Assembly: GCA_027569505.1 (NCBI GenBank)
Contig: JAPDFF010000037.1
Span: forward strand, 62,001 to 126,000
Length of the DNA: 64,000 nucleotides
Origin: Chloridium humicola
Lineage: Eukaryota > Ascomycota > Sordariomycetes > Chaetosphaeriales > Chaetosphaeriaceae
Direction: 5' to 3'
Shown here: positions 10,946 through 21,270 of the stretch, in pieces
How positions within the stretch are numbered: position 1 is the stretch's first letter
Layout: the number at the start of each line of letters is the position of its first letter
The notes under the pieces: generated by a model
Database searches by the model: none
What the model saw: only the letters and a program-made list of their open reading frames with translations
What the model was told of the DNA's origin: nothing
Program-made: the position numbers and the translations under genes

Positions 10946-12043
10946 ATGTCTTCCAGTCTCCGAATCCCTCACCCGCAAACAACCCTGCACCTCTACCGAC
11001 ATCTCCGCCGCGAAGCATCGTACCTCCCGCCTCTTGCCCGCACGTTCGCCGACAGCCAGATCGAGGCCCGGTTCAGGAAAAGCCAAAAAGATGAGGCCGA
11101 CAAGTGCCGGAAGAGGCTCCGGAACGCCCACCACGAACTCCGCATTCTCCGGGCAGCCAACGCCGGCGACATGGCCCGGATGCAGCGCGTGCTCTTCCGC
11201 GCCTTTGGCCGCGTCGGCCGCCGGCGCCGCGAGCTGATGACTGATCTGCTGGCCCGCGACCCCCCGAAGAACACCGAGGAGCTTGAGAAATACGCCGCCG
11301 AGCTCGCTGCCATCGCTGCTGAAGAGCGCCCAGTCGATTGGTTGGACTCGTGGGACGTCGACAGGCTCCGCGTCCTCGCCCGCTCGCAGGTCCAGGCCGA
11401 GCTACCCAACCCCCCCAAGCCGGACCTCACGCTCAAACAAACCCAGCCGACCAAAGTTATTCCGGAAGAGAACTCGTGGGGCCGACCGCTCACCCCGAAG
11501 CTTGCCCGGACAAAGCTGAAGAAGATGTGGCGGTTGGTGGCGGACAAGTGTATGGCGCCGCTGTCGAGGGAGGAATGGGAGAAACTCGGCAGCATTGTCA
11601 AGGGCGAGGTGCCGGATGCTAAGTGGTTACCGCCACCCCGGCGACCCGTGGCGCAGTGTCTTGCAGGCCCTGAGCAGGAGGGACGCAGTTGGAACTGGAA
11701 ATACTACGCCACCAAGCCGGTCGCTGTCGTGGACCGGCCGGCCCGGAGGCGGAGCAAGCTGCTGTCTGGGGTGGTGGATGACAACTCGCCGGGAGGAGAC
11801 CCTCTGCCCATCGGGCGCCATAACTTCACGCCGCGCACGTGGCGCCGTATGATGGAGCGTGTGTGGAAGCTGTCCCCGACGATTGAAAAGGCGCCGAGCG
11901 GCCGCGGCTGGAACATTGAGTGGGGGAAAACCAAGTTCAAGCCCGTTTCGGCCTCGACCGGGAGCCTGGAGTTTTTCAATGACTTCCCCGAGCCAGAGCC
12001 CAAACAAAAACAGAAGGGCAAAAAGAAGGCGGCCGCTCCATGA
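10946..12043 (+). CDS. LYR-motif protein with Cup1-like N-terminal domain
   Basis: A single exon of 365 aa. The N-terminus carries the LYR tripeptide in HLYRHLRREASYLPPLAR (about 16-33) followed by basic helices, as in Complex1_LYR proteins, which use this motif to bind Fe-S assembly factors or the mitochondrial acyl carrier protein. The rest is basic (FRAFGRVGRRRREL, a Trp-rich segment near WGRPLTPKLARTKLKKMW) and ends in a Lys/Gln-rich tail. The length and Lys-rich end match fungal proteins annotated as LYR motif-containing Cup1-like; their exact role is not settled. Mitochondrial location is inferred from the family. The start at 10946 is the first Met before the motif. Confidence 0.75.
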   Translation: MSSSLRIPHPQTTLHLYRHLRREASYLPPLARTFADSQIEARFRKSQKDEADKCRKRLRNAHHELRILRAANAGDMARMQRVLFRAFGRVGRRRRELMTDLLARDPPKNTEELEKYAAELAAIAAEERPVDWLDSWDVDRLRVLARSQVQAELPNPPKPDLTLKQTQPTKVIPEENSWGRPLTPKLARTKLKKMWRLVADKCMAPLSREEWEKLGSIVKGEVPDAKWLPPPRRPVAQCLAGPEQEGRSWNWKYYATKPVAVVDRPARRRSKLLSGVVDDNSPGGDPLPIGRHNFTPRTWRRMMERVWKLSPTIEKAPSGRGWNIEWGKTKFKPVSASTGSLEFFNDFPEPEPKQKQKGKKKAAAP

Positions 12044-12139
12044 ACGGGTGGCTTGGTTTCCGGCAGGTTTCCGGCAGAACAACAATTATCCAATCCTCGG
12101 CTGACGGAACCACATGGTCTATTAATCTACTAGCCCCCC

Positions 12140-12763
12140 TTAGTCCAGCAGCGTCGCCAGCTTGGTCAGCCCATCGCCGTCGACGCGCATGCTGACCCAC
12201 TCGCTCATCATGCGCGCGCCGATGCTCTCATAGAACTTGATGGACGGCTCGTTCCACTTGAGCACGCTCCACTCAAGCCGGCCACCCTCCATAGCCACGA
12301 CCTCCTTGGCCAGCTCGACCAGCAGGCGCTTGCCGTAGCCGCGCTTGCGCTCGCTCTGCTTGACGTACAGGTCCTCGAGGTAGATGCCCGGGCGGGCGCG
12401 CCAGGTGCTGTAGTTGTAGAAGTACAGCGCGATGCCGGCGGTGGTTCCCTCGGGGGTCGTGAGGACGAGGCAACGCGCCGGCTTGGAGGGAGAGGTGGAC
12501 TCGACGGTGTGCGGGATGCTGCCCGAGGGGACGTCAGGCGCGTTGGAGGGCGCGAAGGCGATGGTTGAGAGGAGCTTGGCCTCGGTCGCTTCGACGCTGT
12601 GGAGTTCCTTTTCGTAGTCGGCCAGTTCGCGGATCAGGTCGAGGATCGCGGGGACGTCTGAGAGGGAGTCAGCGAGGGACGGAGGAGGGACACAGGTTGG
12701 TGGAGGGCAGAGTACAAGACCTTCTCGGCGGGCGTGCCGGACAGTGGCGTTGTTGGGAGCCAT
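12140..12763 (-). CDS. GNAT N-acetyltransferase, diamine-acetyltransferase-like
   Basis: Likely two exons (12763-12721, 12657-12140), 186 aa. The proposed 63-nt intron starts with a weak GTCTTG and ends CTGACTCCCTCTCAG; its length is a multiple of three and it has no stop, so an unspliced 207-aa form is also possible. Splicing gives VRHARRE-DVPAILDLIRELADYEKE, the usual N-terminus of the SSAT-like group, so I favour it. The acetyl-CoA loop is QSERKRGYGKRLL; the preceding YLEDLYV strand and the following NEPSIKFYESIGA are also typical. Such enzymes acetylate small amines (polyamines, thialysine). The substrate here is not known. It is tail-to-tail with the LYR gene and divergent from the nucleotidase gene. 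Confidence 0.82.
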   Translation of the reverse strand: MAPNNATVRHARREGLVLCPPPTCVPPPSLADSLSDVPAILDLIRELADYEKELHSVEATEAKLLSTIAFAPSNAPDVPSGSIPHTVESTSPSKPARCLVLTTPEGTTAGIALYFYNYSTWRARPGIYLEDLYVKQSERKRGYGKRLLVELAKEVVAMEGGRLEWSVLKWNEPSIKFYESIGARMMSEWVSMRVDGDGLTKLATLLD

Positions 12764-13554
12764 GGCTGTGTGCGGTCTTTGTCCAGAGAATGCAGATACG
12801 GTCAATTGCTCTCCAAAGATTCTCGTCCCTCTGTCCAGCACCTCAAATACCTTTTCCTCGGCCCAGAGTTCGAGTCATTGGAATGTGGAGAGCGGACAAC
12901 TGCCCGTGGAAACATGGAAGCTGCCCCACCTCATGATGGCGGGGTCAACCCTTCCATGTCACCAAAGGGCGCCTGCCAGGAACAAGAGCAACCCAACCTG
13001 CAAACTCGGGCAATTCGAACAACCTCAATAAATTCGGCAGTTGGCAGAGATGTGGGTGGCGGCGAGTGTGGATGATGGGAAGCAGCAGGGGGGGTCCACG
13101 GTCGGTGGGCGGCAGAAGCTCTCCTCAACTTTCAAGCCCATGTCACCGTCGTGTTTCTCATGGCTTCCCGTCTCGGCCTGCAGCAGGACGATCTTGGAAC
13201 AACAGACGGGCACTGTGAGTAAGCCAACCAACCCTGTCCGTTCTCTCAGCCCAATCATTGTTCGGACCGTAGCGCATATCCATTGTCCTGGGTAGCACTG
13301 CCCGATCTGTCCCAGGAACGACCCAACTTGGAAGCGGGGCGTTTCAGCTCCATCCGACACGACACTGCCCCGCCATCGTCGTCGATGAGAGAACAGGGAA
13401 ACTGACCGTCTTCTTGGTTACCGTTTTCAGAAATCCTGAGACGATACCTACACTGGGAAGCTCTGAATAGCATTAACTTGACACCCAATTCTGACATCGA
13501 AAGCCAAGGAGCGAACAACAGCCAAGCCAGACCATCCCTCTTGGCTGCTTCACG
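12764..13554. promoter_or_regulatory. Shared divergent upstream region, GNAT/nucleotidase
   Basis: 791 bp between opposing start codons; no gene or clear motif was seen. Confidence 0.4.
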
Positions 13555-15765
13555 ATGAACCCCTTCTCAGCCCCGCCAACTGCCGAGCCATCAGTCACCT
13601 TTAGCTCAGGGGCCGACGTCAACTCCCCGCCAACTTTAAGGCTACTTCACTACAACGATGTCTACCATCTCGATGCCTCCTCGGCCGAGCCAGCCGGCGG
13701 TATCGCCCGGTTCATCACGGTCTGCAAGGAGTACCGCGAAGCTGAGCGGTATAAGGACCAGCCAGAGTTGGTGACGCTCTTCTCAGGTGATGTCTTTAAC
13801 CCCAGCTTGGAGAGCTCCATTACCAAGGGTCAGTCCCTTATACACGGTCACAATATTTCTGCTAATGCAGGGTTCCAGGTAGCCACATGGTTCCGTTCCT
13901 GAACGCGATCGGAACTCAATGCTCTTGTGTCGGGGTATGTCAGTTTCCTGCTGCATGAGACAGGACCTTGAACTTACCCTTACCTTACAGAACCATGACC
14001 TCGATTTTGGCGTCATGCAGTACCGTTACCTCACCTCCAAGTGCAACTTCCCCTGGCTACTAGCCAACGTGCTCGACCCAGCCCTCGGCGATGGCGTACC
14101 ACTCGGCAACGCGCAAAAGACGCACATGATCACCACCTCCAACGGCATCAAGATCGGCCTGCTCGGCCTCGGCGAGCGCGAGTGGCTCGACACCATCAAC
14201 TCGCTCCCACCCAACATCATCTACCGGTCCGCCAGCGAGGTTGCCCGCGAACTTGTCCCAGAGCTGCGCGCGCAGGGCGCCGACATCATCATCGCCCTCA
14301 CCCACATGCGCGAGCCCAACGACAACAAGCTCGCCACCCAGATCGGCGGCGAGAACATCGACATCATCCTTGGCGGGCACGACCACTTCTACGCGCACAG
14401 CCTCATTAACGGCACCCACGTGCTGCGGTCCGGCTCCGACTTCAAGCAGCTGAGCTATCTGGAGGTGCGCCGCGCCGCCGAGGGCAGCGGCAGGAAGTGG
14501 GACGTGGACATCTGGCGGCGGGATATCGTGCGCGCGATCCCCGAGGATGCGCCCGCCCTCGCGCTGGTGGACAAGCTCACGGCGAAGCTCAAGAAGAGTC
14601 TTGAGAAGCCCGTGGGGTGGACCGCGGCGCCGCTTGACGCCCGATTTACCACGGTCAGGCTCAAAGAGAGCAACATTGGGAATTTTGTCTGCGATATCAT
14701 GCGGCATCACTATAATGCTGACTGTGCCATCATGGCCGCGGGGACTATCAGGGGTGATCAGATTTATGCGCCGGGGCCGATTCGTGTCAAGGATGTGACG
14801 GACTGTTTTCCGTTTGAGGATCCCGTGGTGGTAATCAAGGCGTCGGGAAAGGCGATATGGGATGCCCTGGAGAACGGTGTTTCGATGTATCCCGCGCTGG
14901 AGGGTATGTCCCATCACCTCGTTCGCTGGGAGCGTTTGCGCTGACACATCCCAGGCCGGTTCCCGCAGGTGTCCAACATCAAATTCACCTTTGACCCGTC
15001 CCGCCCAGCCCGCTCGCGTATCCTCTCCGCCGAAATCGACGGAGCCCCGGTCGACGACGACCGCATGTACGTGGTTGCCACGCGCGGGTACATGGCCCGC
15101 GGCAAGGACGGCTTCATCAGCCTGCTGGTCAAGCCTGAGGGCGGAGAGTGCGAGGAGGTCGTGTCGGAGGAGAATGGTGTCCTGATCTCGGCCATGCTGC
15201 GGCAGTACTTCATGTCGCTGACCGTGCTGGCCAAGTGGAAGCGTTGGGGGCCGTCGTTGGATCGCCATTGGTGTGTTCATCCTCGCTGTCAGCGAACCAT
15301 GGGTTTTGCTAACAAACCAACAGGTCCAAGGTCGCGGATGGCGTCGCCAAGAGCCACCCCATCATTGGGGATCGGAGACCCTGCGTGTCAGCTCCCACGA
15401 GCCCTGCCAGGACAAAGTCTAAGGGTACTTTAAACGGCAGCAAGCGGAATGGATGGGCTGACTGGACCCCGACGAGGATACGCCAACGGCGCTCGAGCGT
15501 AGGGCCCATGCTCGGGTCCGCAGAGGACGAGAGCGACAGCGACTCGGGCGAGGACGCGGAGGCGGCGCGGCAGAAGAGCCGGGACCTCGACAAGCAGCTC
15601 GCCGTCATGCGCCGCGTCTTCGAGAAGTGGTGTCGTCTAGCGGGGGTCAAGGGCAAGACGTGCGACGAGCTGCCCGAGGAGGAATGTGAGGTGGGCTGGA
15701 CTAGGGCGATCGCTCCCCGCGTGGAGGGGCGTATACAGATGGTTGCGGCAGGTGTCGCTAATTAG
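13555..15765 (+). CDS. 5'-nucleotidase/2',3'-cyclic phosphodiesterase-like metallophosphoesterase
   Basis: Five exons: 13555-13828, 13879-13934, 13991-14903, 14955-15270, 15324-15765, giving 666 aa; four introns of 50-56 nt, all phase-consistent. The metallophosphoesterase half shows LLHYNDVYHL, FSGDVFNPS, GNHDLDFG, LTHMREPND and GGHDHFY, the metal ligands of UshA-type nucleotidases. The C-terminal substrate half has KESNIGNFVCDIMR, AAGTIRGD and CFPFEDPVVVI. There is no signal peptide or GPI signal, so unlike secreted ecto-nucleotidases it is probably intracellular. An acidic Ser-Asp tract (EDESDSDSGED) sits near the C-terminus. The 56-nt exon 2 is needed to build the GNHD motif: its last bases encode CSCVG and exon 3 opens NHD. 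The likely activity is hydrolysis of nucleotides or UDP-sugars; the substrate is not known. Confidence 0.9.
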
Positions 15766-15949
15766 AAGGGAGTTTGGGGGGTCAAATGCCGGGCCGGGAA
15801 CCGGTCGAGCACGGGGGTAGCGGACTTCTGCGTTGTTCTCTGCAGTGTCGATAGGTGTGCTTTGTGCAAGCCATCGGCGATACACTCGGCCATGTTCGTT
15901 CGTTAGTGGTGAGGGTGCTGCAATCGAGGGCGGTTGTCAGGAAGATCAA

Positions 15950-16030
15950 TGTCTGTGCTCAGCAGTTTGTCTCCGCGAAGCTCTCCAGCTGTCTGTGCTC
16001 AGCAATCTTGTCTCCAAGAGCGGAAGCTCT
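15950..16030 (+). repeat. Imperfect ~40-bp tandem duplication
   Basis: The words GTCTGTGCTCAGCA and TTGTCTCC recur with about 42-bp spacing, and part of the unit (GGTGTCTGTGCGG) begins a third time. Non-coding. No function is suggested. Confidence 0.55.
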
Positions 16031-17583
16031 GGTGTCTGTGCGGAATTCCCAAGTCCTGTGTTATTGGAGTGCCAGCGCGTGGCCGGCGAAATTGGCGAAG
16101 CGAAGGGTGTCTGGTGGCTGCTTGGCGACGCGTGGGAGCAGGGAAAGGGAGGAAAAGCCACAGAACTGGGGTTTTACTCGGCTCGAATCTTTGTCACCTG
16201 GTTTTGTGCAAGCGTTCGATGATCAAATTGGTGCAGCTTGTGCTTCTGTTCCGCATCGTCGGGAACATCCCGGTCCGACATCGAGAAACCCTCAGAGATA
16301 TCACCAGGGCTTCTGAGCCACGAGTCGGATGTCTTGCTTCTAAGGCTTTGCTTACAAACAAGGCTGTGATGGAGTCGGATTTGGAGCCCAGGAGTGGACC
16401 AGACGACAGCTGAGGGAGAAATCCTCCCCGAGTCCCAGCCCACATTCCGCTGTCCAAGCTGCTACCCCGCTCTGCCGGTCTGGACGGGCGTCGGTGGCGT
16501 CGACGAGACGCCGCTCGCACGAGCAGCGCAATCCCATGGTGTCATGAGGATTCACATTGCCCCGGTCGACGCAGGCCTGGCTCGGGAGACAGCTTGGCAA
16601 ACGATCCCGACACCCACGGCCTCCATGCTGCAGTGCGACACAGGCAGGCTTCGGCCAATTCTGCGCCCCAACACGGCCGACACCTCCATCCAGACGAGGG
16701 ATTCTTGCGCGCGCAGTTGGTGCCAGAAAAGGGTTATCAGGACCAGTTCTTCGGGACAAGGGAACCTCGCCTCGCAACAACCCTGCCAGGGCAGCCTGGA
16801 TCTGGCGTGTCTTGAGAGATGAGCTCTTCATCTCCTTGCGCGCTGGATGCGACGTGCTGCCGCCCCCTGAAATTCTGCGAAATTCCTGAAGGGGAGAGGA
16901 TGCATCTGCGACGTTGGGCGAGCGAGTGGGTCGGGAACCAATTGCTGTCGTCCTGCCCCGCCCAGATCGCGGGAAGCGGACCTCAGGTCCTCGAAACGGT
17001 TAGGAAGTCCACCCGGCGGAGCCAGAAGCGGACCATTTCCCAGCCTTTTTGCTGTGGGGTAGTGGAGCAGTCGCAAGCTCTGCCTTCGCACCCCATTTTC
17101 ATGCAGGGCTCCCACGAGGTCGAGCACACATCCGGGCTCGTCTCCTCCTCCCACCCTCTCACTGGCCGAGGCACTTGGTCGCGTTTTCGGCTCTCGGCCT
17201 GTGATGACCTCGAAAAGGGCAAGACAAGGAAGACAGGGAAGACAAGCACCGAGGGAAACAATCTGACGGGATCAATGGTCTCCTGTACGTCGACCAAGAC
17301 GGACGACAGGGTGCGACGCTGCCGGTTCTCCCATCCCGCCCGTGCGGTTCGGGAGCCTGCCCAGGATTCGTCGAGGGCACAGATGTTCGTGGATGGCAAT
17401 GTCGTCGGTGGAGTCGCATCTGGCCCCTCGTCAGAACTAATGTTAGCTTGCTCTCGCGTCCACACGCCCAGAATCCCATCAGGGCAAGCGACCCGCGCTA
17501 GACTCGAGAGCTCACCTCGCCACCCCGGACCTCTTCCCGTACTCGGACATGTGGGGACTGCGGAAAGGAGACCAGTGCCGCGG

Positions 17584-17589
17584 TATATA
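17584..17589 (+). promoter_or_regulatory. TATA-like box upstream of the rhodopsin-like gene
   Basis: TATATA within GCGGTATATAGCCC, in otherwise GC-rich sequence, 216 bp before the ATG at 17805. Position and isolation suggest a core promoter element; unverified. Confidence 0.4.
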
Positions 17590-17804
17590 GCCCTCCCTTG
17601 TCTTCCCCGGATTTTTCATCATGGAGCCCTCCCGACTCTCTGGCCCACGGCGATCACGATCCTCAGTCCCAGCCCGATCTTGACGAAACCGCTGTTTCGT
17701 TGGGACCCCAGAACCGCATGTAGACAGCGCTTCCCGACCGCAGTGGTCGCCAGGCGCGTTCCTCGACAGCTTCCGCCACCACCTGCACCCCCTCGCCAGT
17801 CAGC

Positions 17805-19045
17805 ATGGTGAGATCTCCGCCTCCCGAGGTGCTGGCCACATGGCCAAAGCCAAACTATGTCGACCCCATTACTCGGGGCCCAGTCCTCATCATCGTCGAG
17901 CTCATCTTCCTCCCGCTCGCCCTCATATGCCTCGCCCTGCGCCTCTACGTCAAAATAAGAATCATGTGCAAGAAGGAAATAGACGACTGGTTGATGGCGG
18001 GCGCAGCGGTATGACAGCCCCCTAACTTCTCCCACCCCTCCACTGCTGACGTCTCTAGTTCTTCGGTTTGGGCGTTACCACATGCGTCGTCTTGGCCTTT
18101 GCTCGCTACGGCTGGGATATTCACATCTGGGACGTACGCCCGAGCGTCATGATCACCGGACGGCAGGTCTCGTTTGCAGCACAGGCCTTGTTCATGCCAG
18201 CCACAACGCTCGCCAAGATCTCCATCCTCATCAGCTACCTGCGGTTGGCGCCCGTAAACTCGCTCTTCCGAAAGCTGACCCGTATGTGTTGCCTCTGGGC
18301 AAGAGAAGATTTGAGCTGACCACGCAACAGTCGTTTCCATTTGGTTTGTGGCAATAAGCAACGCCATCTTTGTGATCGTGTTGTTTACCCAGTGCATGTA
18401 AGTCTACCCTGCCTAGCAAACCACGACGACAGAGAAACTGACAACTCCGTTACCAGTCCCGTCTCAAGCTACTGGAACCTCGCCACCAACGAGCGCGACT
18501 GCGTCGCCGAAGGCCCATCCCTCCTCGCCCAGGCCGTCGTGACTGTCGTCTCTGACTTTGCCGTCTGGGTGCTGCCGCTCCCCGCGCTTTACCACGCGAA
18601 ACTCCCCCTCCACCAGCGCGTCGCCCTCATCATCCTCTTCAGCTTCGGCGCCGTCGTCGTCTTCGCCGCCTGCATGCGCATCTACTGGATCCACTACGTC
18701 GTGCTCGAGACCTACGACGTCACCTGGGAGGGCTTCCACCTGTGGATGTGGACCGCCGTCGAGGTCCAGCTGGGGATTATCTGCGGCTGCGTGCCGTGGC
18801 TCAAGTCGCTGGTTAAGTTTTGGTGGAGTAGGCGGACGGTTACCGACTTGTCGAATGGTGGGACGGGGGCGAGCAGGGGGTATGCGCGGTCTGATGCGCC
18901 AAGGACTGTGACTGAGGGGGGGACGGTGTTTAGGATGGATAGTGTCGCGAAGAGCCCGAAGAGTCCGGGGTTTAGGGAGAAGGGCACGTATATTGATCTG
19001 GAGAGGTGTTCCGGGTCGAGCGACCCCGAGCGAGGGCTGGGTTAA
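17805..19045 (+). CDS. Seven-TM rhodopsin-domain integral membrane protein (PTH11-like family)
   Basis: Four exons: 17805-18008, 18059-18281, 18331-18397, 18457-19045; 360 aa. Introns of 50, 49 and 59 nt use GTATGA, GTATGT and GTAAGT donors. About seven hydrophobic segments follow a short outside N-terminus: LIIVELIFLPLALICLALRL, the VTTCVVLAFARYGWDIHIW region, AAQALFMPATTLAKISILISYL, VSIWFVAISNAIFVIVLF, VVTVVSDFAVWVLPLPALY, VALIILFSFGAVVVFAACM, and the last after the WEGFHLWMW segment. The motif DDWLMAGA after helix 1 and an ISYLRL-type helix 3 are typical of the fungal Rhodopsin domain/PTH11-like family. A ~75-residue Ser/Thr-rich cytosolic tail follows. No CFEM domain, so it is not a canonical PTH11. 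Ligand unknown. Confidence 0.85.
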
Positions 19046-21270
19046 CATCATGGATGTGTTCTAAGTAATTTCTTAATTAATGATATTGATGACCTTCAAC
19101 ATGACCTGACCATTCTCGTTGTTGTTCTCTATTGGCTCGTCGGCCATATTGTTTCAGTGCAACCGCTCCGAGTCCAGGAACAACCTGAGGTTATCCGCGT
19201 TGCTCCAAATCTCCTCGTTCAACAGACATGGAAACCCAGTGATCATCGACGTCATTGGTGATGGAAGCCCAGCCTTGTTGACCCCATCTCGATCGGTCCG
19301 GGCATCTCCACGTTCTCCACGTCCCGATCTTGGTCACGGTGGATCTCAAGCGGGACCGTTGGTGATCCGCAAACGGTGTCCAGGATCGGCGCCGGCCACG
19401 ATGTCTTGTACATATCGCCACCGGGGTGTTACATCCAGCTTCAGGAACCATTATTGGGGTCACCGCGCCACCTAGAAGATAAAACAAAGGCAGGATGAAG
19501 TCCAGGCCTCTCAGCGTTGTGTTTTCAGACCAAGGCCATGGTCTCCACAAGGTTGGGACTATCTCAAGGTGGAAGTGGTCCCGGTTGCTTAATCGAAACC
19601 ACAATCAGAAGCGTTTGAGCCTCCCGTCACTTGATAACTGGGCGAAGGTGGTGTATACCATTGGCGAGATACTCCGACGTTGATGACTTTAGTTCAGAGT
19701 TGCTCTGCACTGAACAAGCCGAAGAAACACCAGAACGCGCGGATGATGTCCGACTTAGCTGGCGCGTTTCTTCTGTTCTTCGAAATCGCCATATGGCACT
19801 GTCCTGGTGATGTGTGTGAAGAGGTTAGGTTGTAGTTCAAGCCGAGGGTGCAGCAACCAGACTACCTCTGGCACTCATCACGCCGCCAGAACTACCGAAA
19901 GATTGCAGTCGCGACCTTCCTCCCGGGCGGACAGCTGTCCGTTCCGGTCATCTGCAAGGGAAGGAGGGTTTTGTATTTCATACTCAGCAGCAGCCTTCAC
20001 CATCCTGGCGCATGAAGGCAAGACTGGCGCATACGCGCTCACTATTCCTTCTCGAAACCACTAGCGGGAAGGCCCTCTTTCTCGAGGCCATCTGGGAGGA
20101 TCCTGGCATGAAATTCGGTTTAAGTTCGCCGGCAGCAGCGTTGAGGAGGAGACCATTCCTAGCATTAAGTTGTGGAGGAGCCCCATCAACAAATATTCCT
20201 ACTAGGAGTCGGGGCAAGGGTGTTTGGCGGGTAGGGTTGAAGAGTTCCTACCACGACATTCCGTCTTCAGCAACATGGAGGACATGAGCCAGTTCGCAGG
20301 ACAATCGGCATCGACCAGGTGATTGACGACCTGGGTTCCAGTTTCGGCTGCACGCACGTTCGTGTCAGACTGGCTGCCAGTGTCTGTCTCTCAACCTTCG
20401 CCCACTCTCCCCGCCCATTTCTCCCCTGGATGTGGGCGGGGATTGTTGACCGATGAAGGCGACGTTCGAAGTCCTAGGCACCCCACCCACAGTCACAAAC
20501 CGTTCAACATCCTCTTCATCAATCATCATGGGCGGCGTCAACACCCGAGGCGGTCACCTGGACTACGAGCACATTGCGTAAGATTAGGGCATCGCCCTCC
20601 GACAGCTCGTTTGCTGCCAGAATATCAGTCTTTCCAATAACCGCTCCCGACAGAGAGCCAGTGGAGGGGAACCATGTCGGGTTCTGTGCCAGTTGCAAGC
20701 ATGAAAGCTGCAATGAAACTGGGAGAGGAAACGACAATTCGATGCAAGAAACTTCAGGTTGAAGTGAGAAGCGAGAGATGTGCTAGAAAGCGATAAATAA
20801 ACAATGGAAAAAAACTCAAGGCTCCCATGTCAGCCTTTGTTTTTCATCCAGAACAAACATCAACGTCATCGTTGCAGCCGAATGCTTGTTGCCCCAGGAA
20901 AAAAAACAGTCCAAAAAGTCCAGGCGCATGCTCCACTCTGAAACGCGTACAGTGCGCTTCTGCCATCTGCGACAAACAATGTGCGTTGTTTGCACGGCCC
21001 CAGCCTGCCGCAGCCTGCTGCTGACCCCGCCAGTCACGGGTTTGGTCACGTTCTGCACCGGGTGGGCCTAGCTCGGCATCAACTTTCCACGACCTCGTCG
21101 AAACTTTGCAAAAAAGGAAGCTCTGCCTCTGCACACTCTGTCACGAACCCTTGCCTCCGCATCCGCACTTCGATTTTAGCAGCACCATCAGCGCCTCCAG
21201 CCCCCCTAATCACATCGATTAATTTCCTATCGGCCATTGACTTTTTCCAGTTATTGACCGCCACGACACC
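19046..21270. other. 2.2-kb gene-free stretch
   Basis: No complete gene was recognised. A possible orphan first exon (20528-20577) is listed separately. The final ~270 bp before 21271 are pyrimidine-rich and probably hold the promoter and leader of the GYF gene. Confidence 0.4.
20528..20577 (+). pseudogene. Possible orphan first exon (17 codons plus GTAAGA donor)
   Basis: An ATG after CT- and TCATC-rich leader-like sequence opens 16 codons (MGGVNTRGGHLDYEHI) and runs into a plausible 5' splice site (GCGTAAGA). It looks like the start of a real gene. No convincing second exon follows: several AG acceptors exist, but downstream frames do not continue a recognisable protein. Either a broken gene or chance. 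Confidence 0.25.

Larger units (their letters stand above)
15766..17804. other. 2-kb gene-free stretch before the receptor gene
   Basis: Several open frames reach 100-330 codons, but none resembles a protein family and they overlap on both strands in GC-rich, low-complexity sequence. The stretch contains an imperfect ~40-bp tandem duplication (15950-16030) and a TATA-like box (17584-17589), listed separately. Confidence 0.45.

Noticed and set aside
14060..15280. 406-codon frame antisense to the nucleotidase gene
   Set aside because: Crosses intron positions of a well-supported gene and has no family resemblance.
16819..17811. 330-codon open frame on the plus strand
   Set aside because: No domain, low-complexity composition, overlaps the promoter and start of the receptor gene, and has competing open frames on the other strand.
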